A stretch of 47,113 nt of DNA. Origin: Lachnospiraceae bacterium (GTDB lineage Bacteria; Bacillota; Clostridia; Lachnospirales; Lachnospiraceae). The translations under genes were made by a program, and so were the position numbers. Location: contig JAKSRW010000024.1 of NCBI GenBank assembly GCA_024403355.1, positions 1 to 47,113 of the forward strand, given 5' to 3'. This document shows positions 35,106-43,304 of the stretch, piece by piece. The notes under the pieces were generated by a model, which saw only the letters and a program-made list of their open reading frames with translations, ran no database searches and was not told the origin of the DNA. The first letter of the stretch is position 1. Every line of letters begins with the position of its first letter.

Positions 35106-35160
35106 AGTCGCTCCGGTCCTTCTGTCTGTAAATTAATCTATTTCTTAGTGGCTTTATTTC

Positions 35161-35982
35161 TTAAGCATTATTTACCGGACATTCATATGCCCGCTTCAGC
35201 AGTACACCTGCCATCTGTTTTCTGTAACCCGCACTGCCACGCATATTACTGCTGAAATTCAGGGTCTGAACCGCTTTTACAGCACCGTCAAGGTCATTAT
35301 TTGCCAGACACTCCTCTGCCGTCTTACAGCGAACAGCCTTGCCCGGACGAGCACCCACACAGACACGGTATGATTTTTTTTCTGAATCAGTTTTCTGCGA
35401 ATCTGCCGCATTCACAGGCTCATAAGCCGCTATGCAAAAATTTATTAAAGGGAAATCGGTTCTGCTCTGACGAAGCGACTCATATCGCACTGTCTGTCCG
35501 CTGCGCTTTATCACAATATGAGTAATCAGTTCGCGCTCACGCGGTGCGGCAAGATATTTCTCCAGTGCCACGGGCTCCTTGCCAAATCGCACCACTTCCG
35601 CATCCAGCGCCAGCAGAACACAGACAATATCAGAGAATCCGGCACGTAAAAAAACACTTCCGCCAAGTGTAGCCATATTTCTGAACTGCGTACCCACAAT
35701 ATCTCTCACGCAATTTGAAAGCGCCCCGCAAAATTCACCTTTCAGGGTCTCATTTACCTCAATGTCACGCAGCGTAACCATGGCTCCAAGCCTGATTTCA
35801 TTATCAAAAACCTCTATTTTATCGAGCCCCAGGCGGGAAATATCTATCAGGCTGCCATATGATGCTTTTCCAAGCCGCATCCACATTCCGCCGCCAATGA
35901 TTCTGTTTCTTTTGCTTTTATTTAACAGCTCTGCCGCCTCTTCCGGCGAGCTCACTATTCGATATTCATTTGCTGTGTACAT
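35161..35982 (-). CDS. xdhB: Xanthine dehydrogenase-type FAD-binding subunit
   Basis: The 273-residue subunit holds FAD and passes electrons to NAD or another acceptor. Family features are IIGGGMWMRLGK (FAD-binding loop, usually GGGTDL/GGTxL), LSNCVRDIVGTQFRNMATLGGSVFLRAGFSDIV and a CO_deh_flav_C-like C-terminus (VCVGARPGKAVRC). GAAAGG lies six bases before the ATG. Its start overlaps the end of the mocA-like gene by 28 bases, indicating coupled translation. Confidence 0.93.
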   Translation of the reverse strand: MYTANEYRIVSSPEEAAELLNKSKRNRIIGGGMWMRLGKASYGSLIDISRLGLDKIEVFDNEIRLGAMVTLRDIEVNETLKGEFCGALSNCVRDIVGTQFRNMATLGGSVFLRAGFSDIVCVLLALDAEVVRFGKEPVALEKYLAAPRERELITHIVIKRSGQTVRYESLRQSRTDFPLINFCIAAYEPVNAADSQKTDSEKKSYRVCVGARPGKAVRCKTAEECLANNDLDGAVKAVQTLNFSSNMRGSAGYRKQMAGVLLKRAYECPVNNA

Positions 35983-36656
35983 ATATTTCCTTTCTGTGTC
36001 AGTATATGCTCTGCCTCTTCGAAACGCTCACGTGTGTCTACGTCCAGCATTTCATATTCCTCATCCGCCTGAACCATCAAAACCTTATATTTCCCTGATT
36101 TGATAATGGCTCCGCCGCCCTTTTCACCCTCAAGCGACATCAGCTCATCGTATGCATTTTGGGGGAAAATCACCGGATTTCCGGGCACCTCACCATATCC
36201 CATTCTCACAATGCACTGCTGATTATTGATAAAGCAGTCAATCAGTCTGTCTATACTGGTTTTCTTAATCAGAGGCATATCCGCATTAATAAACATATAT
36301 GCATCCATCCCCTTTATGTCTTTGAGCCCCTGTTTAACAGTCTCACTGACCGGGCCTCCCGGATACTTTATTATATCATAGCTTACGGCCTCTTTACCAA
36401 ACATTTTCTCTTTGTCGGCCTGAATTTTATCGGTAATTAGTGAAATGTCCCCTTTTTTTACCGTTTCCGCGATTCTTTCAACCGCATCATCGCTCACCAC
36501 AAGCTTAACGGAATCAAAACGCCCAAACGGCAGTGCCCGCAAGGTTCTTTGCAGCACCGGCTGCCCACACAGCTCTGCCGCCAGCTTATTTCCTCCAAAA
36601 CGCAGTGATTTTCCGGCCGCCATCACCACACACGCCAGCTTCATATCAGTATTCAT
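35955..36656 (-). CDS. mocA: MocA/MobA-like molybdopterin nucleotidyltransferase
   Basis: The 233-residue NTP transferase has VVMAAGKSLRFGGNKLAAEL (nucleotide-binding loop), MFINADMPLIKKTSID and GNPVIFPQNAYDEL, and ends MLDVDTRERF. In molybdenum hydroxylase clusters such proteins attach CMP to molybdopterin to make the cytosine dinucleotide cofactor. The position directly upstream of the FAD subunit gene supports that assignment. GAGGTG precedes the ATG at 36656. It overlaps the FAD subunit gene and lies 14 bases after the ABC ATPase gene. Confidence 0.88.
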   Translation of the reverse strand: MNTDMKLACVVMAAGKSLRFGGNKLAAELCGQPVLQRTLRALPFGRFDSVKLVVSDDAVERIAETVKKGDISLITDKIQADKEKMFGKEAVSYDIIKYPGGPVSETVKQGLKDIKGMDAYMFINADMPLIKKTSIDRLIDCFINNQQCIVRMGYGEVPGNPVIFPQNAYDELMSLEGEKGGGAIIKSGKYKVLMVQADEEYEMLDVDTRERFEEAEHILTQKGNICTQQMNIE

Positions 36657-36670
36657 CCCTTCACCTCATA

Positions 36671-37762
36671 CTAAGAGCGGGCAGGTCCTTTACCCTTCAT
36701 TCTAATAAAATAACCGTCAGCTTCCGACAGCTCGATATCACCGTAAACCTTTGACAGCAGTTTTTCAATTGTCTCCCTGTCGGTCGGGCCGCTAAGCCTG
36801 TCTGCCGGATTGTTGTGCTCATCTGCCGGGCTGCTTAGCTTGTCTGCCGGATTGTTGTGCTCTCCTGCCGGGCTGCTTAGCCTGTCTGCCGGATTGTTGT
36901 GCTCATCTGCCGGGCTGCTTAGCTTGTCTGCTGATTTGCTGCACTCCTCTGCAGAAGATGAACCACTGACCCCGTCCCCAAGAGACCATTTTTCGGCAGC
37001 CGGCTTCAGAAGAAGCTCTCCCTGCTTCACCCCGTCTTTCAGCAGAATGATTCTGTCTGCCATCTGCAGAAGCAGGTTGATGTCATGACTGCATACGAGC
37101 ACAGTGTTTCCCCTGTGCGCATATTCACCAAGAAGCGTCATTATTTCATATTTATTTTGAAAATCGAGCGCGCTGTCAGGCTCATCAAGCATCAGGGTCT
37201 CCGGCTCCCTGACCAGCGTTCTCGCAAGCATTACAAGCTGCTGCTGGCCGGTACTTAAGTGTGCAAAGTCCTGCTGAATATACTCTGCCATTCCGACTCT
37301 CTCAAGTACTTTACGGGCCATATCATACTGGTTCCCACTGATCCGGCCAAAGGCTCCGTTTTCCGGATACCAGCCCAAAAGCACCATATCCATTACGGTA
37401 ATGGGCATCGAGTTTTCGTTAATTGCGGACAGATAACCTATCCTTTTTGCACGCTGCAGCTCTGATAATGCAGAAATCTCTTTGCAATTTAAATCACTCA
37501 GATAAGTTTTCCCGTCTGTCGCAGAAGCTTTTCCAGCGCTCCCAAAATCGTCAGTCTGCGCCGATACCTTAGCTCCGTCATTTATAATTTTGCAGCTGCC
37601 CTCATATTTCAGCAGGCCGCACATAGCCTTGAGCAGAGTACTCTTTCCCGAGCCGTTCTGCCCCACTATGGCGCACAGCTGACCCTTTGGGACATCAAAG
37701 CTTATATTATTTATTATAACTTTTTTGCCATAGCCGGCAGTCAGATTTTTTACACTCAGCAT
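36671..37762 (-). CDS. BtuD/FecE-type ABC importer ATPase with in-frame repeats
   Basis: The 363-residue ATPase has Walker A (GQNGSGKST), signature LSTGQQQ, Walker B (TLMLDEPDSALD) and H-loop (VCSHDINLLL). It serves the permease and binding protein genes upstream. Position inside a molybdoenzyme cluster suggests molybdate or tungstate import, as known for the BtuCD-like MolBC system; iron or corrinoid uptake is the alternative. About 70 residues near the C-terminus are not ATPase-like: an insert WSLGDGVSGS (30-bp repeat) and four 14-residue repeats (NNPADRLSSPADEH type). The final 30 residues (IEKLLSKVYGDIELSEADGY) return to family sequence. Confidence 0.9.
   Translation of the reverse strand: MLSVKNLTAGYGKKVIINNISFDVPKGQLCAIVGQNGSGKSTLLKAMCGLLKYEGSCKIINDGAKVSAQTDDFGSAGKASATDGKTYLSDLNCKEISALSELQRAKRIGYLSAINENSMPITVMDMVLLGWYPENGAFGRISGNQYDMARKVLERVGMAEYIQQDFAHLSTGQQQLVMLARTLVREPETLMLDEPDSALDFQNKYEIMTLLGEYAHRGNTVLVCSHDINLLLQMADRIILLKDGVKQGELLLKPAAEKWSLGDGVSGSSSAEECSKSADKLSSPADEHNNPADRLSSPAGEHNNPADKLSSPADEHNNPADRLSGPTDRETIEKLLSKVYGDIELSEADGYFIRMKGKGPARS
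36791..36958 (-). repeat. Four 42-bp in-frame minisatellite units in the importer ATPase
   Basis: Units at 36791-36832, 36833-36874, 36875-36916 and 36917-36958 encode 14-residue repeats. The first three are nearly identical; the fourth is diverged. Confidence 0.93.
36960..36989 (-). repeat. 30-bp in-frame unit shared with the PPTase gene
   Basis: This is identical to 6128-6157 and read in the same frame (WSLGDGVSGS). It lies directly next to the 42-bp minisatellite. Confidence 0.93.
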
Positions 37763-37804
37763 TTAATCCCCTCAGCATCCATCAATACGATGAAATTCTA
37801 ATCA

Positions 37805-38851
37805 TTAATGATTCACTTCATTCCTTCTGCATACCAGAAGAAAGAGAATCGGAGCACCCACCAGCGATGTTACCACACTTATCGGCAGCTCAGCCTTGCT
37901 TATCAGTCTCACAAGAATATCCGCAACCAGCAAAAGCACTGCACCTACAATTCCCGACAGCAGCTGCCCGCCTCTTATGTCAAGCTTTCTCGCAATATGC
38001 GGCGCCAAAAGTCCGATAAAGGCGATAATACCCGTCGTACTGATAACCGCAGCCGTTGTAAGCGTAGAAAATCCCAGCGCCAGCATTCTGCAGCGCTTAA
38101 CCGAAATTCCAAGCATCTGTGCCTCATCATCAGGCAGGTTCAGCAAGCGAATCTGTCTGCTCATCATAAGCATTCCCACAACACCGACCGCAATCCATGC
38201 AATAACCTTCAAAAAGCCGTCCAGCGTGACATCCGAAAAGCTGCCCATTATCCAGAATTCCACCGCCTGCAGGGTATTCTCCGTATCGGCAGAAAGCTTT
38301 ATAAACATAAGTAATGCCTGAAATACCGCGTTAATTATTATGCCTGACAATAGAAGAGAAACGGTTGTCGTTCTTCCGGAAGCCTTTGTCAAAAGCATAA
38401 CCATCACAAGAGCAAGAATACCTCCGGCCATTGCAAATACCGGAATCATCGCCGATTTCGCAAATCCCGGAAGGACTGCTGCCAGACTGTTTCCAAATAC
38501 AATCGCCGTTGCGGCACCCACGCTTGCACCGCTGGCCACACCCGCCACATCAGGCGAGGCAAGGGGGTTCCTGAATACGGACTGGAAGGTATTTCCCGCC
38601 ATTCCGAGTCCCAGTCCCGCAAAAAGAACCATCAGGGTCCGGCCCATACGCAGATGAACAAATACCCTGTAATGCACCGTTGAAGCATCAAAAGCCTTCG
38701 ACCAGTCTATTTCAAAGCGTCCAATAAAAAAAGACAGCAGAAATACTACCGGCAATATTACTGCCGGCAATACTCTGCCCATCTTAATTGTTCCTGAATT
38801 ATTCGCTTTTTTTATCCCCATACCAAGCTTTTGCTGTAAACCATTAATCAA
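37805..38851 (-). CDS. BtuC/FecCD-type ABC importer permease
   Basis: The 348-residue membrane protein has about nine or ten helices and the family blocks LRMGRTLMVLFAGLGLGMAG, FRNPLASPDVAGVASGASVGA and STTGIIAFIGLLAPHIARKL (ATPase contact). It forms the channel of the metal or oxyanion importer encoded here. Its start is uncertain: a TTG at 38851 overlaps the stop region of the binding-protein gene, and in-frame ATGs occur shortly after; the first membrane helix begins at about residue 28, so 10 to 24 residues may not be translated. Confidence 0.92.
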   Translation of the reverse strand: MINGLQQKLGMGIKKANNSGTIKMGRVLPAVILPVVFLLSFFIGRFEIDWSKAFDASTVHYRVFVHLRMGRTLMVLFAGLGLGMAGNTFQSVFRNPLASPDVAGVASGASVGAATAIVFGNSLAAVLPGFAKSAMIPVFAMAGGILALVMVMLLTKASGRTTTVSLLLSGIIINAVFQALLMFIKLSADTENTLQAVEFWIMGSFSDVTLDGFLKVIAWIAVGVVGMLMMSRQIRLLNLPDDEAQMLGISVKRCRMLALGFSTLTTAAVISTTGIIAFIGLLAPHIARKLDIRGGQLLSGIVGAVLLLVADILVRLISKAELPISVVTSLVGAPILFLLVCRRNEVNH

Positions 38852-40184
38852 TCTGCTCTAAAATACCCATCTCTGCAATATCTATACCATAGAAATTGCT
38901 GTAGAAAGATGTTGCAATCTCATTAAATTCTTCTTTTGTAAATACCTCGGGATTCTTCTTGCCTGCAATAAAGAGGCTACCAAGGAATGCTGAAGGAACC
39001 GGTGAATCCCAGGCCTCAATTACTGAAGGAAGCTCATACACACAGCCGTTTTCAACAGCCGCAACCGACTGAAGATTCTCATCATTCATCAGGTCCTCTG
39101 CTGTGTATTCCGCATCAGAAGCAATAATAATGATGTCCGGATTGTACTGAATGAGTGTCTCATATGAAATACCTGACCAGTAGCTGTCCTCAATATCAGC
39201 AGCCACATTTGCAATTCCGGCAAGCTCAAGCATTCCGCTCTGATACATTCCCGCAGGTGCAGTCTCAAGATATGAAGAATTTCCTGCCATATATCCGTTA
39301 ATAAAGTTCTCCTCATCAAGTCTTGACTTCATAAGGTCATTAACGCCGTTAATGTATTCGATAAGTTCGCCGGCTCTCTCTTCAACATTGCAGATAACAG
39401 CCAGATTATCAATTGTTTCATAGAGGTCCGAAAGTGTCTCAGGATTAACAAATACTACCTTGATACCGAGCTCATCAAATGAACCTGCATAATCCTTGAG
39501 CTTCTTGGGAAGGATTACAAGATCGGGCTCGAGGGCCACTGCACCTTCAAAATCAAACTGCTTTGCCGAGCCAACATTAGGAAGCTCAATGAGCTCAGGA
39601 GCCGCAAGTGCATAAATATTTCTGCTGTTTGCCTTTGCCTCAATACCTACAAAATTGTCATTTAATCCGAGTGCCATCAGAATAGACGATGAAATATAAT
39701 ATCCGCTGATAATACGCTCAGGCTTCACATCAAAGCTTACTTCCCTGCCAATGGCATCCGTAATAACACGGGGAATGTACTCTTTGCTCTCATCTGTACC
39801 GATAACCTCAATATCTGAACCATCACTTACAATGTTACCGTCTGAATCAATAATTTCATCTGCCTCATTCTCTGCATCAGACTTATCTGTCGCTGCATCA
39901 CTTATGTCATTCTTCTCATCAGCTGCATTTTCTGCATCTGCCTTATCTGCTGCGTCAGACTTATCTGTTGCTGCATTCTCTGCATCTGCCTTATCTGCTG
40001 CATCAGTCTTCTCGCCCGCAGTAGCGGCGGTCTCAGCCTTATCATCGGCTTTTGTCTCGGCGGTAGTTACCGTCAGATTAGTGTTGTCTGCAGCACCTGT
40101 TGTTGCCACCGATGTATCTGCAGCCTTGCTGCAGCCTGCAAGCAAACATACACACATCAAAATTGCACATATCTTTTTCTTCAT
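38844..40184 (-). CDS. BtuF/FhuD-type substrate-binding lipoprotein
   Basis: The 446-residue lipoprotein (lipobox LLAGC) has an N-terminal linker made of imperfect Asp/Ala/Lys repeats (AADKADAENA, ATDKSDA) to about residue 115, then a class III binding domain (ITDAIGREVSFDVKPERIISGY ... LEPDLVILPKKL ... YNPDIIIIASDA). It delivers the ligand to the permease encoded next, whose gene overlaps its stop. The ligand is inferred from the neighbouring molybdenum hydroxylase genes and is not proven. ATG 40184 begins a standard signal peptide (MKKKICAILMCV); ATG 40196 is also possible. No strong Shine-Dalgarno is seen. Confidence 0.88.
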   Translation of the reverse strand: MKKKICAILMCVCLLAGCSKAADTSVATTGAADNTNLTVTTAETKADDKAETAATAGEKTDAADKADAENAATDKSDAADKADAENAADEKNDISDAATDKSDAENEADEIIDSDGNIVSDGSDIEVIGTDESKEYIPRVITDAIGREVSFDVKPERIISGYYISSSILMALGLNDNFVGIEAKANSRNIYALAAPELIELPNVGSAKQFDFEGAVALEPDLVILPKKLKDYAGSFDELGIKVVFVNPETLSDLYETIDNLAVICNVEERAGELIEYINGVNDLMKSRLDEENFINGYMAGNSSYLETAPAGMYQSGMLELAGIANVAADIEDSYWSGISYETLIQYNPDIIIIASDAEYTAEDLMNDENLQSVAAVENGCVYELPSVIEAWDSPVPSAFLGSLFIAGKKNPEVFTKEEFNEIATSFYSNFYGIDIAEMGILEQID

Positions 40185-40302
40185 TTCAATTACCATGCAA
40201 ATAACATAACAATTCGCGAATGCTTTAGCTTTAATTCTCTTTATCCTTAGTTAAGCCATCGCAAAAATTATGTATCTTCCCTTTCATTCCTTTTTATTCC
40301 AT

Positions 40303-41307
40303 TCAGCAATAATCAATTTTCCTGAACTTGCCAACCACAGTATTATACACCAATCGTCTATCTCTTGCAAGTGGCCAGTCGGTTCGTATATAGGATTCGG
40401 TTCGAATCTTTCCCATTTTTTCCCGCGATTCAAAATCCTGCGAGCACTGATATGCGCCCTCCACCGGTGACTGCGGATTATCCGTCACATAAAGCTCATA
40501 TCCCATAAATACACTGTCCTGCGTGGTAGCCAGCAGCAGATCATTCATTCTTCTGACGATATCTCCCGTATGCCGTCGCTGTTCATTCTCAATATCAATC
40601 ATTATTTCTTTTATTCCGTCAGCCAGCTCGCCGGGTATTTCGCCCAACCCTCTTACGGCCGCAAGAACATAATTCCATATCCCCGAAAAAGAATTATTCA
40701 GCTGACTGTGAACACCCAGAATCACCGAATAATCCGTCCTCTGCAATTCTGCATATTTCCCATGTGTTGCTTCACACCCCTCATGCATGCCCTCATTTTC
40801 CACACACATTTCTTCACTGCTTTCATGCATGTTCTCATTTCCATGCATTGCTTCACAGCACTCATGTATGCTCCCGTATGCCGACCTCATAAGTTCAATG
40901 AGCTCACCGCTCAACATCCTGCAGTCCTGCCTCGTTTTCAGATGCATGAACTCATTATGAAAAAGCTCGATGAATCTGATATACCACTCACGTTTTATCC
41001 CTACCAGATCGTGCTCCACAAGCTCTGTCCCTGCAGAAATGCCATATTTTTCCACAGCAGCCCGCATTGCCTTTTTATCAAAATCGACCAGCCTTATAGT
41101 TCCAAAATGCTCCTTCAGCTCTGCCAGGTCAATATCATTGCACCTGCCTGCTCCAAAGATTGTCACACTGCTCCCCGGTCTTGATACTTCAATAATATAC
41201 CGTGTCACAGCCTCCCGGTAATCACGCCACTCTTCAAATGCATTGGCGTTAATCTCCGCTTCGCGAAACATATCATAAAATAAATCTGCCGAAAAATTTC
41301 CACTCAT
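40303..41307 (-). CDS. Unknown Rossmann-fold (methyltransferase-like) protein with His/Cys repeats
   Basis: I do not recognise the family. The 334-residue product has a nucleotide- or SAM-binding-like motif VTIFGAGRCNDIDLAEL followed by IRLVDFDKKAM, and a C-terminal GYELYVTDN ... WPLARDRRLVYNTVVG. Between them sits an imperfect 13-14-residue repeat rich in His, Cys, Met and Glu (IHECCEAMHGNEN, MHESSEEMCVENEG, MHEGCEATHGKYAE), encoded by a minisatellite. ATG 41307 has GGAAGG five bases upstream; a longer ORF to 41373 crosses a terminator hairpin. It lies 118 bases upstream of the importer genes, so a link with metal uptake is possible. Confidence 0.65.
   Translation of the reverse strand: MSGNFSADLFYDMFREAEINANAFEEWRDYREAVTRYIIEVSRPGSSVTIFGAGRCNDIDLAELKEHFGTIRLVDFDKKAMRAAVEKYGISAGTELVEHDLVGIKREWYIRFIELFHNEFMHLKTRQDCRMLSGELIELMRSAYGSIHECCEAMHGNENMHESSEEMCVENEGMHEGCEATHGKYAELQRTDYSVILGVHSQLNNSFSGIWNYVLAAVRGLGEIPGELADGIKEIMIDIENEQRRHTGDIVRRMNDLLLATTQDSVFMGYELYVTDNPQSPVEGAYQCSQDFESREKMGKIRTESYIRTDWPLARDRRLVYNTVVGKFRKIDYC
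40761..40872 (-). repeat. ~40-bp minisatellite encoding a His/Cys/Met-rich tract
   Basis: Three imperfect units centred on CATGCATTGCTTCACA-like and CTCATGCATG-like words encode the MHExxE-type peptide repeats. Confidence 0.75.
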
Positions 41308-41338
41308 ACGAACCTTCCAAAGCCAAAATTTAAAATAA

Positions 41339-41362
41339 GCGGCTACCATCAAGGATAGCCGC
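41339..41362 (-). terminator. Terminator of the symporter gene
   Basis: GCGGCTA pairs with TAGCCGC around a 10-base loop; on the minus strand TTATTTTAAATTTT follows. It lies between the symporter stop and the start of the Rossmann-fold gene. Confidence 0.8.
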
Positions 41363-41388
41363 CCTAGTTTCACTTATCAATACAGCAA

Positions 41389-42996
41389 TTATTTGCCAAG
41401 ATTTGCCTTCTTTGTTACTTCGATTTTCTCTTCGTAGCACTCGAATGCACCATCTACATCCTTCTTGTCAAGCTTCTTTGTAAACATACTTACAACGGGA
41501 ACGATGATAAGTCCGCCGACCATTGCAACTACGCCTGAATTGATTGATGACTTGAAAATGTATGAAAGCACAGGGCCCCAGTCAGCAACTGAGATACCAC
41601 CGAGTGATACAACCATCTGGAAGATAGCAATTGAGCAGCCCCATACGAAGCAGACAATTGTCGAAGCCTTTGTAATGCCCTTCCAGTAAAGACCATAGAG
41701 GAAAGGAGCAAGGAAAGCACCTGCAAGAGCACCCCACGATACACCCATCATCTGAGCAATGAAGGTAATCTGAGGATTAGCATCCTTGATTACAGCGATA
41801 ACAGCCGAAACAACGATGAAGAATACGATGAAAATTCTCATAATGAGAACCTGCTTCTTTTCAGTCATTGTCTTCTTTGATAAAGGCTTGATTACATCGA
41901 GAGTAAAGGTTGAACTTGATGTAAGTACAAGTGATGAAAGAGTAGACATTGAAGCTGAAAGTACAAGTACGATAACTACCGCAATGATGATGTCAGGCAG
42001 TGTAGAAAGCATTGTAGGGATGATTCTGTCGAAAAGAACCTTACCTGTCTCTGCGTTAATTGCGCCGCTCTCAATCATCTGGCTCTCATAAAGACGACCA
42101 AAACCACCTAAGAAATAGCAGCCGCCTGCTACAACAATTGCGAAAACTGTAGAAATAACGGTTCCCTTATGGATATCCTTCTCGGACTTGATGGCGTAGA
42201 ACTTACCAACCATCTGAGGAAGACCCCATGTACCGAGTGATGTAAGAATTACTACGAATAAGAGTGCCAGAGGATCCGGTCCGAGGAAGGATGCATATGC
42301 TCCGTTCCAGCCTGCCGTCGCTACTGCGCTTGTAGATTCGCCGATTGCCGAAAGACCCTTCATCGACTCAACAAGACCACCGTTCTGGTTGATAACTGCA
42401 ATGATTACTGCAGCAATACCAATCAGCATGATAATACCCTGAATGAAATCGTTGATTGCGGTAGCCATATAACCACCGAAAATTACGTAAACACCGGTCA
42501 GAACAGCCATTACCAGAATTACTACCCAATAAGGGATATCAAACTGAAGGCCGAACAGTGATGAAAGACCGTTATAAAGAGATGCTGTATAAGGAATCAG
42601 GAAAATAAATACAATAACTGATGCAGCAACCTTAAGTTTTGAGGAATTAAATCTCTTGCCGAAGAAGTCGGGCATTGTCTTAGCATCGAGATGCTGAGTC
42701 ATAACTCTTGTTCTTCTGCCAAGAATGTTCCATGCGAGCAGTGAACCGATAAATGCATTACCAAGTCCTGCCCAAGTAGCCGATAAACCGAAGTTCCATC
42801 CAAACTGTCCCGCGTATCCTACAAAGATAACTGCCGAGAAATAGGATGTACCAAATGCAAATGCCGTAAGCCAGGGACCTACGCTTCTGCCACCCAATAC
42901 GAATCCGTTTACGTCTGTTGAATTCTTACGTGTGTATAAACCTACACCAATCATCAACGCGAAGAAACAGATTAACAAAATAATAGTTAATGCCAT
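41389..42996 (-). CDS. Sodium:solute symporter (SSS family)
   Basis: The 535-residue protein has about 13 hydrophobic helices and SSS signatures: FVLGGRSVGPWLTAFAFGTSYFSAVIFVGYAG, MPDFFGKRF, VIFGGYMATAINDFIQGIIM and SASMSTLSSLVLTSSSTF (sodium site region). It resembles the PutP/proline branch; the solute is not identifiable by eye. AAAGGAG lies six bases before ATG 42996, so an 11-residue extension to 43029 is rejected. A terminator follows, so it is probably monocistronic. Confidence 0.94.
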   Translation of the reverse strand: MALTIILLICFFALMIGVGLYTRKNSTDVNGFVLGGRSVGPWLTAFAFGTSYFSAVIFVGYAGQFGWNFGLSATWAGLGNAFIGSLLAWNILGRRTRVMTQHLDAKTMPDFFGKRFNSSKLKVAASVIVFIFLIPYTASLYNGLSSLFGLQFDIPYWVVILVMAVLTGVYVIFGGYMATAINDFIQGIIMLIGIAAVIIAVINQNGGLVESMKGLSAIGESTSAVATAGWNGAYASFLGPDPLALLFVVILTSLGTWGLPQMVGKFYAIKSEKDIHKGTVISTVFAIVVAGGCYFLGGFGRLYESQMIESGAINAETGKVLFDRIIPTMLSTLPDIIIAVVIVLVLSASMSTLSSLVLTSSSTFTLDVIKPLSKKTMTEKKQVLIMRIFIVFFIVVSAVIAVIKDANPQITFIAQMMGVSWGALAGAFLAPFLYGLYWKGITKASTIVCFVWGCSIAIFQMVVSLGGISVADWGPVLSYIFKSSINSGVVAMVGGLIIVPVVSMFTKKLDKKDVDGAFECYEEKIEVTKKANLGK

Positions 42997-43029
42997 TTTA
43001 TTCTCCTTTCCCTCCTTGCGCTTTATCAC

Positions 43030-43304
43030 TTTAAAGCGTCAATTCACAACATTAAAACTATCATATTTATCAATAATAGTCAAGAAAAAAAGACCAAATT
43101 GATAAACAAAATGGCCTTTTTATATAATATACCCACATTTTGCATTCACATAATGTGAAATGCACTTGCGTATTGAGTTAAAGCTAATTTTTTATATTAT
43201 TACTCGATATTTGATTTATGCCCCCAAACCTTCGGAGATGTAAGCTTTAGTCACACCCGAAGGCCCACACCCAAAAGCCCCATCTAAAAAAGTCTGCCAC
43301 AGCA
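43030..43304. other. Intergenic region with a terminator-like hairpin and a palindrome
   Basis: An imperfect hairpin with A- and T-runs (43087-43118, AAGACCA ... TGGCCTT) probably ends the LRR/transglutaminase transcript. A near-palindrome TGCATTCACATAATGTGAAA, then TGCA, lies at 43141-43163. No gene is seen. Confidence 0.5.
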
